The notes under the pieces are model-generated. The model did not search any database and was not told the DNA's origin. It saw only the letters and a program-made list of their open reading frames with translations. DNA of 10,532 bases, taken from an uncultured Clostridia bacterium. Its GTDB lineage: Bacteria > Bacillota > Clostridia > Oscillospirales > CAG-272. The stretch covers positions 1-10,532 of the forward strand of contig CAJONA010000150.1 in assembly GCA_905235755.1 (NCBI GenBank), written 5' to 3'. Shown one piece after another: positions 6,097 through 10,532 of this stretch. How positions within the stretch are numbered: the stretch's first letter is position 1; each line of letters begins with the position of its first letter. Made by a program: the position numbers and the translations under genes.

Positions 6097-6145
6097 ACTT
6101 TTAATCATGGTGTCCGGAGTTCGACTCTCCGATGGAGCACCAAAA
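6097..6145 (+). repeat. attR: displaced 3' fragment of tRNA-Lys
   Basis: This is an exact copy of 3333-3381. It holds the anticodon loop to CCA end of tRNA-Lys without the 5' half, so it cannot make a tRNA. It is the original chromosomal 3' end pushed away by the insertion. It is followed by a weak hairpin (AAAAA..ACC with GGT..TTTTTT, 6147-6176) that may be a decayed form of the old tRNA terminator. Confidence 0.93.
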
Positions 6146-6180
6146 CAAAAAGACCGCCTTGCGCTTGGTGTTTTTTGAGC

Positions 6181-6214
6181 AGAGCCGACAGCACGCGCAG
6201 CGTGCGGCGGCTCT
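6181..6214. other. GC-rich two-part hairpin downstream of attR
   Basis: The outer stem is AGAGCCG (6181-6187) with CGGCTCT (6208-6214), and the inner stem is GCACGC (6191-6196) with GCGTGC (6200-6205) around a GCA loop. No T-run follows. It is the first of four hairpins in a row. Its role is unknown. Confidence 0.6.
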
Positions 6215-6226
6215 CTGCGAGCAAGG

Positions 6227-6251
6227 AAAAACAGCATGTTATGCTGTTTTT
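6227..6251. terminator. Bidirectional hairpin terminator-like structure
   Basis: A perfect 11-pair inverted repeat, AAAAACAGCAT and ATGCTGTTTTT around a GTT loop, has A-runs and T-runs on the two sides. It would end transcription in either direction. No gene ends directly at it. Confidence 0.6.
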
Positions 6252-6260
6252 ACGCAGCGA

Positions 6261-6329
6261 TCGGCACAAAGCAATATTTTTCAGAAGCATGGTTTATCCA
6301 TGCGCGTGAAAAATATATGCGACTGCCGA
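6261..6329. other. Long imperfect stem-loop, candidate structured RNA
   Basis: Nested pairing is visible. TCGGCA (6261-6266) pairs with TGCCGA (6324-6329). GCA (6271-6273) pairs with TGC (6318-6320). ATATTTTTCA (6274-6283) pairs with TGAAAAATAT (6307-6316). GCATGG (6287-6292) pairs with CCATGC (6298-6303) around TTTAT. Together these make one arm of about 69 bases with small symmetric internal loops. I recognise no RNA family. It could be a small RNA, a folded repeat or a processing site. Confidence 0.4.
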
Positions 6330-6334
6330 GAAAA

Positions 6335-6350
6335 GAGCACCAAAACAAAA
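6335..6350 (+). repeat. Third, 16-bp piece of the tRNA-Lys 3' end / att sequence
   Basis: The 16 bases GAGCACCAAAACAAAA match 6135-6150 exactly, and the offset is exactly 200 bases. They include the last acceptor bases, CCA and the A-rich flank, but nothing upstream of them. This may be the trace of an older insertion or duplication at the same site. Confidence 0.55.
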
Positions 6351-6375
6351 GCACCCGACAGGGTGCTTTTGTTTT
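6342..6375. terminator. Strong bidirectional terminator
   Basis: A perfect 15-pair hairpin, AAAACAAAAGCACCC with GGGTGCTTTTGTTTT around a GACA loop, has T-rich ends on both strands. It lies about 30 bases beyond the stop codon of the pilin-like gene (minus strand). It may also be the original terminator of tRNA-Lys on the plus strand. Confidence 0.85.
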
Positions 6376-6405
6376 ATATGATACTGATTTTTATAGCTTT
6401 TGATT

Positions 6406-7473
6406 TTAATTATCTGCCAACTCCAAACCGATATACCAACATTTATTTGCCAATGTTATATTTTCATTGTAACCTTCTACACTAACAACTATTTTTTCAT
6501 TGTCGTTATTATTGTTAAAATAATTCATTTGTTCGCCATTGATAGTTAAAATATGCGATGCGCTTGGAGAAGTGTTGTAAAGTGTGTACAGCGCATCATC
6601 ACTAAACGGTCTGAAATCTGCTTCCGGTTTTAAAATTAATCCCGAAAGACGGTCAATCAATTCCTGCGTTGCGCCGGATAAATTTGCCGTAACAAGTGTA
6701 ACTTTCCCTCTGTAAATTGTATAGTTACTGTATGCAACATGATTTAAAGCGACGTTGTCCATACTCGTTTGAACGGCTTTCTTGATTACGATATTTGAGC
6801 CAACGTTTGCGATAGATCCTACTAATTTGCCGGATTCTCCTTTTGACGAATTGATGACTACATTTTTAAGACTGCAATTTTCGTCAATTGTTACTGTTGA
6901 ACCACCGTTAATGAACCCCACAAAAGAACCGACTTTGTTGTTTCCGTTGAAAGTGGTATCAATGATATCCACATTGTTCATCGTTAAAGTTCCACGATCA
7001 ACTTTACCGACTATTCCGACCATGCCTGTTCCCAAATCACCGAATGTGCAATCTTTAAATGTAATATTTGAAATTTCAACATTTGTTCCTGAGAGGACCT
7101 GGGGAACGAATCCCGAAATGTAAACTTTGCCGTTATTAACTCCTGTGCCGACTTCTTTGTAAGTGTTTTGTACAACATTTGAAAGCGTATGGCTGTTTCC
7201 GTTAATAGTTACCGTACCGGAATTTGCAGCAAAATCGACCTCAATGTTGGCGCCCATTGCGTCAATATCCGCAGTTAACGTGATGGTTTTCGCACCATGG
7301 CAATTGGGCTCAGAGAGCAGATAATAAAGCTCCTCAGCTGTACTGATCGTTGCACTGCCGTCTGTAATTGTAACGGTTTTAGATGCAATTTCACCGTTCA
7401 AAGAGAGCCATGTGTGTCCGAGCTCCGTGTTAGTCTTTCCCTCGTCGTTACCGAAAATGATTGTGTAATCCAT
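6406..7473 (-). CDS. C-terminal part of a pilin-like surface protein (frameshifted from its N-terminal part)
   Basis: A 355-residue frame can be read from the ATG at 7473, but the frame is open further upstream to 7512, where it reads FYDQNDNRIVYTD before that ATG. The ATG has no ribosome binding site of its own and no signal peptide follows, so this is not an independent gene. The sequence is Asn/Thr/Val-rich with repeated short beta-strand patterns such as ISNITFKDCTF, LTMNNVDIIDTTF and CSLKNVVINS. These suggest a right-handed beta-helix or similar solenoid, as in surface adhesins. It continues the prepilin gene that ends at 7485 in the other frame. Restoring one T near 7511 would give one protein of about 457 residues. 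The function is unknown, probably cell-surface or pseudopilin-like. Confidence 0.6.
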   Translation of the reverse strand: MDYTIIFGNDEGKTNTELGHTWLSLNGEIASKTVTITDGSATISTAEELYYLLSEPNCHGAKTITLTADIDAMGANIEVDFAANSGTVTINGNSHTLSNVVQNTYKEVGTGVNNGKVYISGFVPQVLSGTNVEISNITFKDCTFGDLGTGMVGIVGKVDRGTLTMNNVDIIDTTFNGNNKVGSFVGFINGGSTVTIDENCSLKNVVINSSKGESGKLVGSIANVGSNIVIKKAVQTSMDNVALNHVAYSNYTIYRGKVTLVTANLSGATQELIDRLSGLILKPEADFRPFSDDALYTLYNTSPSASHILTINGEQMNYFNNNNDNEKIVVSVEGYNENITLANKCWYIGLELADN

Positions 7474-7484
7474 ATCGGTATAAA

Positions 7485-7778
7485 CTATGCGGTTGTCATT
7501 CTGATCATAGAATCATACAGCGGTTTATAATCTTTGACCGATAATCCCTGCGCGCCAAGTACGGCGTAGACGTCAGATATTGTCAGCCCGCCTTTGCGTG
7601 CATCTTCGATAGCCAAATACGTGTTCATGTTTCTGACCGCTTGAATGTCTGCGGATTCGTTCGCTCTCTTGATTACGTTCGAGAACGTCGGGATAAGCAC
7701 CGCCGCGAGGATCGCTATAATAGCGATGACGATTACAAGCTCTACGATTGTAAAGCCTTTTTTGTTGTTTTTGCTCAT
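7485..7778 (-). CDS. Prepilin-type N-terminus of a type IV pilin-like protein (frame ends early)
   Basis: The 97-residue frame has a textbook class III/type IV prepilin leader. KNNKKG|FTIVELVIVIAI gives cleavage after Gly8, Phe9 as the first mature residue and Glu13 as the conserved fifth residue. The hydrophobic helix that embeds in the membrane and packs in the pilus core follows, up to about Phe32. Residues 33-89 resemble the helical linker seen in Clostridia pilin-like proteins with large C-terminal domains. The last eight residues (SMIRMTTA) look like out-of-frame sequence before a stop. The ATG at 7778 has AAAGGAG 7 bases upstream and a consensus promoter at 7821-7849. A prepilin peptidase (not in this window) would process it. 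It should be read together with the frame at 6406-7473. Confidence 0.85.
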   Translation of the reverse strand: MSKNNKKGFTIVELVIVIAIIAILAAVLIPTFSNVIKRANESADIQAVRNMNTYLAIEDARKGGLTISDVYAVLGAQGLSVKDYKPLYDSMIRMTTA

Positions 7779-7820
7779 TGTAATTCTCCTTTAAAAATAT
7801 TTTGGATATTAACCGATTCG

Positions 7821-7849
7821 ATTATACTCTATAAAAAGACAATTGTCAA
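7821..7849 (-). promoter_or_regulatory. Consensus sigma-A promoter for the pilin-like gene
   Basis: On the minus strand there is a perfect -35 TTGACA (7849-7844), 17 bases of spacer and a perfect TATAAT (7826-7821). It sits inside the first 38-base repeat, which points to control by a DNA-binding protein. Confidence 0.85.
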
Positions 7850-7861
7850 TATGTAGAGCAT
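7824..7861. repeat. 38-bp imperfect repeat, copy 1 (over the pilin promoter)
   Basis: It begins with ATACTCT, has GACAATTG near the centre and ends with AGAGCAT. It matches copy 2 (7893-7930) at 28 of 38 positions, with the outer arms and centre conserved. The arms TACTCT/AGAG are inverted with respect to each other, as in an operator with two distant half-sites. Confidence 0.65.
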
Positions 7862-7892
7862 AAATTTACAAAAAAATATCAAAAATTGCCAC

Positions 7893-7930
7893 ATACTCTT
7901 TTTATCGACAATTGCTTATATGCAGAGTAT
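7893..7930. repeat. 38-bp imperfect repeat, copy 2 (over the small regulator's promoter)
   Basis: It begins ATACTCT, contains GACAATTG and ATATG at the same offsets as copy 1, and ends AGAGTAT. The outer arms ATACTCT/AGAGTAT are perfectly inverted. Its start is 69 bases after that of copy 1. Confidence 0.65.
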
Positions 7931-7933
7931 ATT
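7905..7933 (+). promoter_or_regulatory. Promoter for the small XRE regulator
   Basis: TCGACA (7905-7910), a 17-base spacer and TATATT (7928-7933) lie about 54 bases before the regulator's ATG and are largely covered by the second 38-base repeat. Confidence 0.65.
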
Positions 7934-7986
7934 TTACCATAATATCATAAATTAAAAATAAAATAATATTATGGGAAGGTACTGTT

Positions 7987-8190
7987 ATGATAACTTACGA
8001 GCCGTTTTATGAAACGCTGAAGAAAAAGGGGATATCGACGTACAAGCTGATAAACAATTACGGAATGAGCCGCAGTCTGCTTGACAGATTGAAGCACAAT
8101 AAGCCGATCAGCACGGTCACGCTGAACGATCTTTGCACGATTTTGGACTGCGGCGTGGAAGATATTTTGTTTTTTAAAAAAGACGACTGA
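7987..8190 (+). CDS. Small XRE/Cro-CI-type regulator (67 aa)
   Basis: The protein is almost only a helix-turn-helix domain. ISTYKLINNYGMSRSLLDRLKHN (16-38) holds the two DNA-binding helices, and VTLNDLCTILDCGVEDILFF (44-63) closes the fold. This is the pattern of the short HTH_26 / YozG-like Cro regulators of Bacillota. GGAAGG lies 7 bases before the ATG. It is divergent from the pilin-like gene, and the shared region holds two related 38-base repeats over both promoters. It may therefore control itself and the pilin-like gene; this is inferred from position. A strong terminator follows. Confidence 0.85.
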   Translation: MITYEPFYETLKKKGISTYKLINNYGMSRSLLDRLKHNKPISTVTLNDLCTILDCGVEDILFFKKDD

Positions 8191-8208
8191 ACAAAGACGA
8201 TCCAAAAG

Positions 8209-8234
8209 AAAAAGCGCCTGCGCGGGCGCTTTTT
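8209..8234. terminator. Bidirectional terminator between the small regulator and the amidohydrolase
   Basis: A perfect 10-pair hairpin, AAAAAGCGCC with GGCGCTTTTT around TGCGCG, has A/T tails on both sides. It lies 18 bases after the regulator's stop and 24 bases after the amidohydrolase stop on the other strand. Confidence 0.9.
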
Positions 8235-8258
8235 GTTTTGCGCCGTGTGCGGCGCGCA

Positions 8259-9404
8259 TTATTTATCTTTTTTCCAAACGATTTTTCCGTTGATAACAGT
8301 CGCAAATACGGAAGACGATATCTCAAACGGATGGCCGTCAAATATCACGACGTCTGCGTCTTTTCCGACCTTGATGCTGCCCAGCCTGTCGTCAACGCGG
8401 CAAATGCGCGCCGCGTCGATCGTTATGGCGCGCAGCGCGCCGAATTCATCCATTCCTTCCTTGACCGCAAGAGCGGCGCATAATGGCAAATATTGAATAC
8501 GCGAAACGGGATGATCCGTCGTCAGCGCAACCGTTACGCCCGCTTTTTGAAGTATGCCGGCGGTCTTGAAATCCGACAGGGCGACCTCATCCTTTGTGCG
8601 AGAGGCGAGCGACGGCCCGACTATCGCGGGAAATCCGCTCTCGGCTATCTTTTCCGCGATGAGATGTCCCTCCGTGCAATGATCGAGCGTGAGCCCGAGA
8701 CCGAACTCTTTCGCTATCCTGACGGCGGTGGAAATATCGTCCGTTCTGTGCACGTGCGCTTTGAGCGGTATCTTACCCTCGAATAGTTCCCGATAACATT
8801 CCATGCCGAACGATTTTTGTATCGTGCCGTTTTTTTCCGCGTCGAAGTATTGTTTTGCCAAAAACAACTCCTCCCTGATGAGCGACGCAATGCCCATCCT
8901 TGTCGAGGGCATATTCCCGTTTGTGCCGTAATTTGTCATCGGATTTTCGCCGAACGCGATCTTTATCGCCGCCGGAGCCAAAACGATCATATCGTCGACA
9001 CATCGCCCGTCGGTTTTTATAAATGCAAATTGACCGCCTATGGCGTTGGAGCTTCCCGGGCCGACCATAACTCCCGTTATCCCCGCCGCGATGGCATTGT
9101 GAAAAGCGCTGTCCATCGGGTTTATCGCGTCGATGGCGCGCAAGCACGGCGTGACGGGCTCTGTGCCTTCGTTGCTTTGATCGACCTGCCCGCTCTTTTT
9201 TTCCTCCGCGATGCCGATGTGGCTGTGCGCGTCGATAAATCCGGGGAACACGAGCATTCCGGAGGCGTCGATGACATCCGTTTCATTTGTTGGCTTGATG
9301 TTTTCTTCGATTTTGAAAATTTTTCCGTCCTTTATAAGAATGTCCGTTATCACGGGGACGCTTGTTTCCATCGTGTATACAAGACCTTTTTTTATTAAAA
9401 GCAA
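8259..9404 (-). CDS. Metal-dependent amidohydrolase (imidazolonepropionase-like group)
   Basis: The 381-residue protein has the amidohydrolase superfamily layout. An N-terminal beta-sandwich piece (1-55) leads into VFPGFIDAHSHIG, which gives the metal ligands His60 and His62. Later come KAHVHR (His217/His219), LDHCTEGH (His242/His247) and TTDHP with Asp297, the usual catalytic aspartate. The C-terminal GSIKVGKDADVVIFDGHPF (342-360) is the standard closing strand motif of this superfamily. The closest fit is the imidazolonepropionase-like/prolidase-like amidohydrolases of Clostridia, which hydrolyse cyclic amides or peptides; the true substrate cannot be read from sequence. The start is TTG at 9404 with AAAGG about 10 bases upstream. 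No internal ATG has a comparable site without losing the N-terminal strand. It stands alone, between its own promoter and a terminator. Confidence 0.88.
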   Translation of the reverse strand: MLLIKKGLVYTMETSVPVITDILIKDGKIFKIEENIKPTNETDVIDASGMLVFPGFIDAHSHIGIAEEKKSGQVDQSNEGTEPVTPCLRAIDAINPMDSAFHNAIAAGITGVMVGPGSSNAIGGQFAFIKTDGRCVDDMIVLAPAAIKIAFGENPMTNYGTNGNMPSTRMGIASLIREELFLAKQYFDAEKNGTIQKSFGMECYRELFEGKIPLKAHVHRTDDISTAVRIAKEFGLGLTLDHCTEGHLIAEKIAESGFPAIVGPSLASRTKDEVALSDFKTAGILQKAGVTVALTTDHPVSRIQYLPLCAALAVKEGMDEFGALRAITIDAARICRVDDRLGSIKVGKDADVVIFDGHPFEISSSVFATVINGKIVWKKDK

Positions 9405-9433
9405 GATTATTTTTCCTTTCGATCTTTTATTGT

Positions 9434-9462
9434 ATTGTATATTTTTGATCGAAACAAGGCAA
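9434..9462 (-). promoter_or_regulatory. Probable promoter for the amidohydrolase
   Basis: On the minus strand there is TTGCCT (9462-9457), 17 bases of spacer and TACAAT (9439-9434), about 30 bases before the TTG start. Both boxes deviate from consensus, so it is probably a modest promoter. Confidence 0.5.
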
Positions 9463-9496
9463 ACTATTCTCGTAACGAATAAGGAGGTGAAAAATA

Positions 9497-9760
9497 ATGA
9501 ACAATCAGAACAACCGTAACGATCAGAACAACCGTAACAACCGGTACGATCAGAGCAATCAGAATAGCCAGTACGATCAGAGCAATCAGAATAGTCAGTA
9601 CGATCAGAGCAACCAGAATAGCCAGTACGATCAGAACAATCAGAACAACAAGAATAACAAGAACAATCAGAACAACAAGAACAATCAGAACAACAAGAAC
9701 AATCAGAATAACGAGAACGATCAGAACAACAGAAACAATCAAAATCAGTATAACGACTGA
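9497..9760 (+). CDS. Asn/Gln-rich tandem-repeat protein (87 aa)
   Basis: 40 Asn and 19 Gln residues make up 59 of 87 residues. The only hydrophobic residues are the initial Met and five Tyr. Residues 17-43 are three identical 9-residue repeats YDQSNQNSQ, and a fourth starts at Tyr44 before turning into NNQNNK-type triplets. Translation is well supported by a near-perfect Shine-Dalgarno AAGGAGGTG 7 bases before the ATG, and a terminator follows. There is no signal peptide, membrane segment or known domain. The composition is prion-like and would be disordered or aggregation-prone. Short Asn- or Gln-rich proteins are known among Bacillota spore and surface proteins, but nothing here proves such a role. 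The opposite-strand Val/Leu/Ile frame over the same bases is an artefact. No clear promoter is visible in the 92 bases between it and the divergent amidohydrolase gene. Confidence 0.7.
   Translation: MNNQNNRNDQNNRNNRYDQSNQNSQYDQSNQNSQYDQSNQNSQYDQNNQNNKNNKNNQNNKNNQNNKNNQNNENDQNNRNNQNQYND
9545..9625 (+). repeat. Three 27-bp tandem repeats inside the Asn/Gln-rich gene
   Basis: The 27-base units start at 9545, 9572 and 9599 with TACGATCAGAGCAA and differ only at synonymous positions (AAT/AAC, AGC/AGT). A partial fourth starts at 9626. The repeat keeps the reading frame, so copy number can change without breaking the protein. Confidence 0.9.
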
Positions 9761-9792
9761 TAAACGTATATTTATATTTTTGATTTCTCTTA

Positions 9793-9833
9793 GGATCCGT
9801 CTAAACAGCAATGTTATGGCGGATCTGTTTTTT
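9793..9833 (+). terminator. Terminator of the Asn/Gln-rich gene
   Basis: A 9-pair stem, GGATCCGTC (9793-9801) with GGCGGATCT (9818-9826), has two G-T pairs and is followed by GTTTTTT. Confidence 0.8.
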
Positions 9834-9874
9834 ATAAACGTAAGCGCTCAAACGGCGGCATCCTTATTTGTAAT

Positions 9875-9904
9875 TTGACGTGCTGTTTTTGAATAGAATA
9901 TAAA
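9875..9904 (+). promoter_or_regulatory. Promoter for the 135-residue protein gene
   Basis: TTGACG (9875-9880), an 18-base spacer and TATAAA (9899-9904) lie 24 bases upstream of the ATG. Confidence 0.6.
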
Positions 9905-9928
9905 AGATAAAGACAAAGCGGGGGAAAT

Positions 9929-10336
9929 ATGATAAAGGAAAGATTTGAGGCGCGCGGAACGCTTGCGGCTGTCATCGAAGTTCGGCGGGGGGCGGAATTC
10001 GACGGCAAGCTTGCGGATGTGATCGGCGAGGCGGAGGAGAAATTCCTCGAACGCGCGCGTATTTACGCGAGAGCGCGCGCCGACGCCGTTTCGAAAATGA
10101 GAGCCGCCGAGCGCCGCCGAGTGCGTCCCGACAAAATATCGCTCTTTTCATCCGCCGCTGACGACGGCTCGCTGACGACCGTTACCGTCACCGCCTCCGT
10201 GACGCGCGACGGACGGATGTTTACACGCGAGAACGTCGTCATCTGGGACGAGAGCAGTCAGATCATGGTAAAAAAGCCGAAAACAAAGCGAAAAAAAGCC
10301 GTCAAACGTGAAAAGAGCGCTCATCAGGCGCGGTAA
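9929..10336 (+). CDS. Conserved-looking hypothetical protein, 135 aa, basic C-terminal tail
   Basis: I do not recognise this family. Residues 1-70 are rich in Ala, Arg and Glu and predicted helical: KLADVIGEAEEKFLERARIYARARADAV is a strongly amphipathic charged stretch. Residues about 70-110 alternate in a beta-strand manner (LTTVTVTASVTRDGRMFTRENVVIWD). The last 22 residues are very basic, with runs such as KTKRKKAVKREK, which could bind nucleic acid. No signal peptide or membrane segment is present. GGGGG lies only 4 bases before the ATG, an unusually short spacing, but a promoter is well placed upstream. The coding base composition (GC-rich, many GCG/CGC codons) resembles the amidohydrolase gene rather than the mobile element, so it is probably part of the resident genome. 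Confidence 0.7.
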   Translation: MIKERFEARGTLAAVIEVRRGAEFDGKLADVIGEAEEKFLERARIYARARADAVSKMRAAERRRVRPDKISLFSSAADDGSLTTVTVTASVTRDGRMFTRENVVIWDESSQIMVKKPKTKRKKAVKREKSAHQAR

Positions 10337-10380
10337 AATAAAATATTGCATTTTTCGGAATAATTTATTGCTCATTTCAC

Positions 10381-10409
10381 TTGAAAAAAATAAAGGTTTG
10401 TAATATAAT
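10381..10409 (+). promoter_or_regulatory. Sigma-A promoter for the gene at the right edge
   Basis: TTGAAA (10381-10386), exactly 17 bases of spacer and TATAAT (10404-10409). The ribosome binding site GGGAG (10431-10435) follows, 7 bases before the ATG at 10443. Confidence 0.8.
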
Positions 10410-10442
10410 AAAAACGATAGTTTTCAAAAAGGGAGCGTAAAA

Positions 10443-10532
10443 ATGAAGATAGACGCCACGGTAAAAAAAGAAACGTTGTATGTGTCTTGCGGCATGCTCA
10501 TAATGAGCGCGCTTATGCAGGCGGTGTTTCTC
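10443..10532 (+). CDS. N-terminal 30 codons of a membrane protein, cut by the window edge
   Basis: The frame reads a charged start (MKIDATVKKETL) followed by a hydrophobic stretch from about residue 13 to the end (YVSCGMLIMSALMQAVFL), so the first membrane segment is partly visible. It has its own good promoter and ribosome binding site. Short integral membrane proteins of unknown function with this kind of start occur in Clostridia, but too little is present to name it. Confidence 0.7.
   Translation, partial: MKIDATVKKETLYVSCGMLIMSALMQAVFL

Larger units (their letters stand above)
3333..6145. mobile_element. Small tRNA-Lys-integrated element with integrase, HUH Rep and XRE regulator
   Basis: A 49-base perfect direct repeat (3333-3381 and 6097-6145) bounds a 2,764-base unit. 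The first copy completes a functional tRNA-Lys; the second is a displaced 3' tRNA fragment with no 5' half. That is the signature of site-specific integration into the 3' end of a tRNA gene. Inside are a tyrosine recombinase whose 3' end lies 60 bases from the left repeat, a rolling-circle-type Rep upstream of it in the same operon, and an oppositely oriented XRE regulator. A control region with three operators separates rep and xre. No relaxase, coupling protein, capsid or cargo gene is visible. Known parallels are integrated rolling-circle plasmids and small satellite or IME-like elements. I cannot assign it to a named family. Confidence 0.88.

Noticed and set aside
6022..6237. Minus-strand frame of 71 codons containing SESRTPDT
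   Set aside because: This peptide is the usual spurious translation of the antisense strand of a tRNA 3' half; here it covers attR.
9545..9650. Possible CRISPR array (27-base repeats)
   Set aside because: The units are directly adjacent with no spacers and keep one reading frame; they are coding tandem repeats.
9464..9811. Minus-strand frame of 115 codons, nearly all Val/Leu/Ile
   Set aside because: It is the reverse complement of Asn/Gln codons in the repeat gene. It looks like a membrane protein but has no ribosome binding site, and the plus strand has an excellent one.

Overview
This window looks like a metagenomic contig made of two parts. Positions about 1-1,920 carry two minus-strand lipoprotein genes of Bacteroidales style: a DUF2807 (head GIN) lipoprotein, and a Tyr/Trp/His-rich lipoprotein that runs off the left edge. 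From about 1,925 to the right edge the sequence looks like a Gram-positive Clostridia-type (Bacillota) genome. It has strong AGGAGG-type ribosome binding sites, consensus sigma-A promoters with 17-base spacers, GTG/TTG starts, U-tailed hairpin terminators and Clostridia-like proteins. The switch falls inside one open reading frame (1803-2174) and is either an assembly chimera or a transfer boundary.

Clostridial left part (about 1,925-3,410): a membrane-anchored alpha/beta hydrolase is followed on the same strand by a small membrane protein that is cut at the junction. A tRNA-Lys(TTT) gene with its own promoter reads in the opposite direction.

Integrated element (3,333-6,145): the 3' part of the tRNA-Lys gene is duplicated as a perfect 49-base direct repeat 2,764 bases downstream. 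Between the copies lie a tyrosine integrase, an HUH rolling-circle-type Rep protein that forms a tight minus-strand operon with it, and an oppositely oriented XRE-family regulator. The rep-int and xre promoters are near-consensus and face each other. Three copies of a 16-base operator, exactly 25 bases apart, cover them. This reads as a very small tRNA-integrated rolling-circle plasmid or satellite with a repressor-controlled switch, and it is the most interesting system here. Just beyond its right end is a run of four hairpins and a third, 16-base piece of the attachment sequence.

Right part (6,376-10,532): a type IV prepilin-like N-terminus and a repeat-rich secreted C-terminal domain lie in two frames and look like one gene broken by a single-base deletion. 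It is divergent from a small XRE regulator, and a pair of 38-base imperfect repeats covers both promoters. Then come a metal-dependent amidohydrolase (minus strand), a tiny Asn/Gln-repeat protein with an excellent ribosome binding site, an unrecognised 135-residue protein, and the first 30 codons of a membrane protein cut by the right edge. All family calls come from reading motifs by eye; no database search was run.
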